A stretch of 64,000 nt of DNA. It comes from an uncultured Mucilaginibacter sp. (GTDB lineage: Bacteria; Bacteroidota; Bacteroidia; Sphingobacteriales; Sphingobacteriaceae). Where the stretch lies: positions 62,001 through 126,000 of the forward strand of contig CAITEP010000020.1 of the NCBI GenBank assembly GCA_903891475.1, in the 5' to 3' direction. The number at the start of each line of letters is the position of its first letter. Positions within the stretch are counted from its first letter, which is position 1. Shown piece by piece: positions 63,775 through 64,000 of this stretch. The translations under genes were made by a program, and so were the position numbers. Below the pieces are notes generated by a model. It saw nothing but the letters and a program-made list of their open reading frames with translations, made no database searches and was not told the DNA's origin.

Positions 63775-64000
63775 ATGAAAACATTTATTTTAATACATGG
63801 CTCTTGGCATAGTGCCTGGAACTGGCATAAAGTAATTCCAATACTCGAAAAACAAGGGGATAAAGCTATCGCGATTGATTTACCGGGCATGGGTAGAGAC
63901 AAAACCCCGATAGCCGAAGTACGAATGAAAGATACCGTAGCCAAAATTTGCGATTTGATTGACGAACAGGAAGGCAAGGTAATTTTGGTTGGCCATAGCA
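63775..64000 (+). CDS. alpha/beta hydrolase, 3'-truncated by window edge
   Basis: The first 75 residues only. MKTFILIHGSWHSAWNWHKV and AIDLPGMGRDKTP are typical of the esterase group near hydroxynitrile lyase and salicylate esterase (HG-x-W). VILVGHS, with the start of the nucleophile elbow, is the last visible sequence. Substrate unknown. Confidence 0.85.
   Translation, partial: MKTFILIHGSWHSAWNWHKVIPILEKQGDKAIAIDLPGMGRDKTPIAEVRMKDTVAKICDLIDEQEGKVILVGHS

Noticed and set aside
63756..63977. Minus-strand frame at the right edge
   Set aside because: It is antisense to a clear alpha/beta hydrolase start (63775 onward, HGSWHSAWNW).

Overview
The window reads as chromosome of a Bacteroidota bacterium, most likely Sphingobacteriaceae-like (Pedobacter/Mucilaginibacter type). 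The evidence is DUF5686/CarboxypepD outer-membrane and DUF4174 genes, lipoprotein signals of the Bacteroidota type, AT-rich spacers, few Shine-Dalgarno sites, and promoters of the TTTG-N20-TAnnTTTG type (a good one lies before the initiator tRNA, another before the SAM riboswitch).

Layout. 1-1.7 kb: end of an MBOAT O-acyltransferase operon with an SGNH-like partner. 2.1-9.9 kb: glycogen branching enzyme, a lipoprotein prolyl aminopeptidase-like hydrolase, a thiol peroxidase-like protein, and the RNA ligase RtcB facing a WYL regulator. 10.5-16.3 kb (minus strand): a DUF5686 surface protein, a Usp-like protein and a two-component system. 16.5-36.9 kb (plus strand): about twenty tightly packed, often overlapping genes. 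They include YHS proteins, DoxX, DinB-like, an SDR glucose-dehydrogenase-like enzyme, an ECF sigma factor, GH63 and GH133 glucosidases, HbpS-like, an SMP-30 lactonase, a TMEM175 channel, a GMC oxidoreductase, an aquaporin fused to a VOC protein, NRDE, ATP-grasp, an alpha/beta hydrolase, a ferric-reductase/Rieske fusion, LysE and thioredoxin. I infer a stress-responsive glucan-to-gluconate oxidation and redox cluster. 37.5-41.1 kb: a coiled-coil gene with an internal stop, a patatin phospholipase, and a DUF2235 hydrolase with an internal stop. 42.2-64 kb: housekeeping genes (initiator tRNA, era, der, S41 protease, murQ, Bax-inhibitor, SAM-I riboswitch-metH, metF, hemA, penicillin acylase, photolyase, SYLF protein).

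The most unusual signal is not a gene. Several sequence-unrelated families of 7-bp (and two of 8-bp) periodic arrays sit in spacers. Seven of them start at or within 6 nt of a stop codon, and several are paired as inverted copies. One inverted pair brackets a four-helix-bundle (S23/IVS-type) gene lodged between metH and metF. Another pair (era-der) contains a perfect 31-nt inverted repeat but no gene. This could be an undescribed mobile or regulatory repeat system resembling the heptanucleotide STRR repeats of cyanobacteria.

Other oddities are a poly-A(11) tract that separates a lipoprotein signal peptide from its gene, a relic of the initiator-tRNA 3' end and terminator 32 kb from the intact copy, and a photolyase of the Fe-S family lacking the expected cysteine motif.
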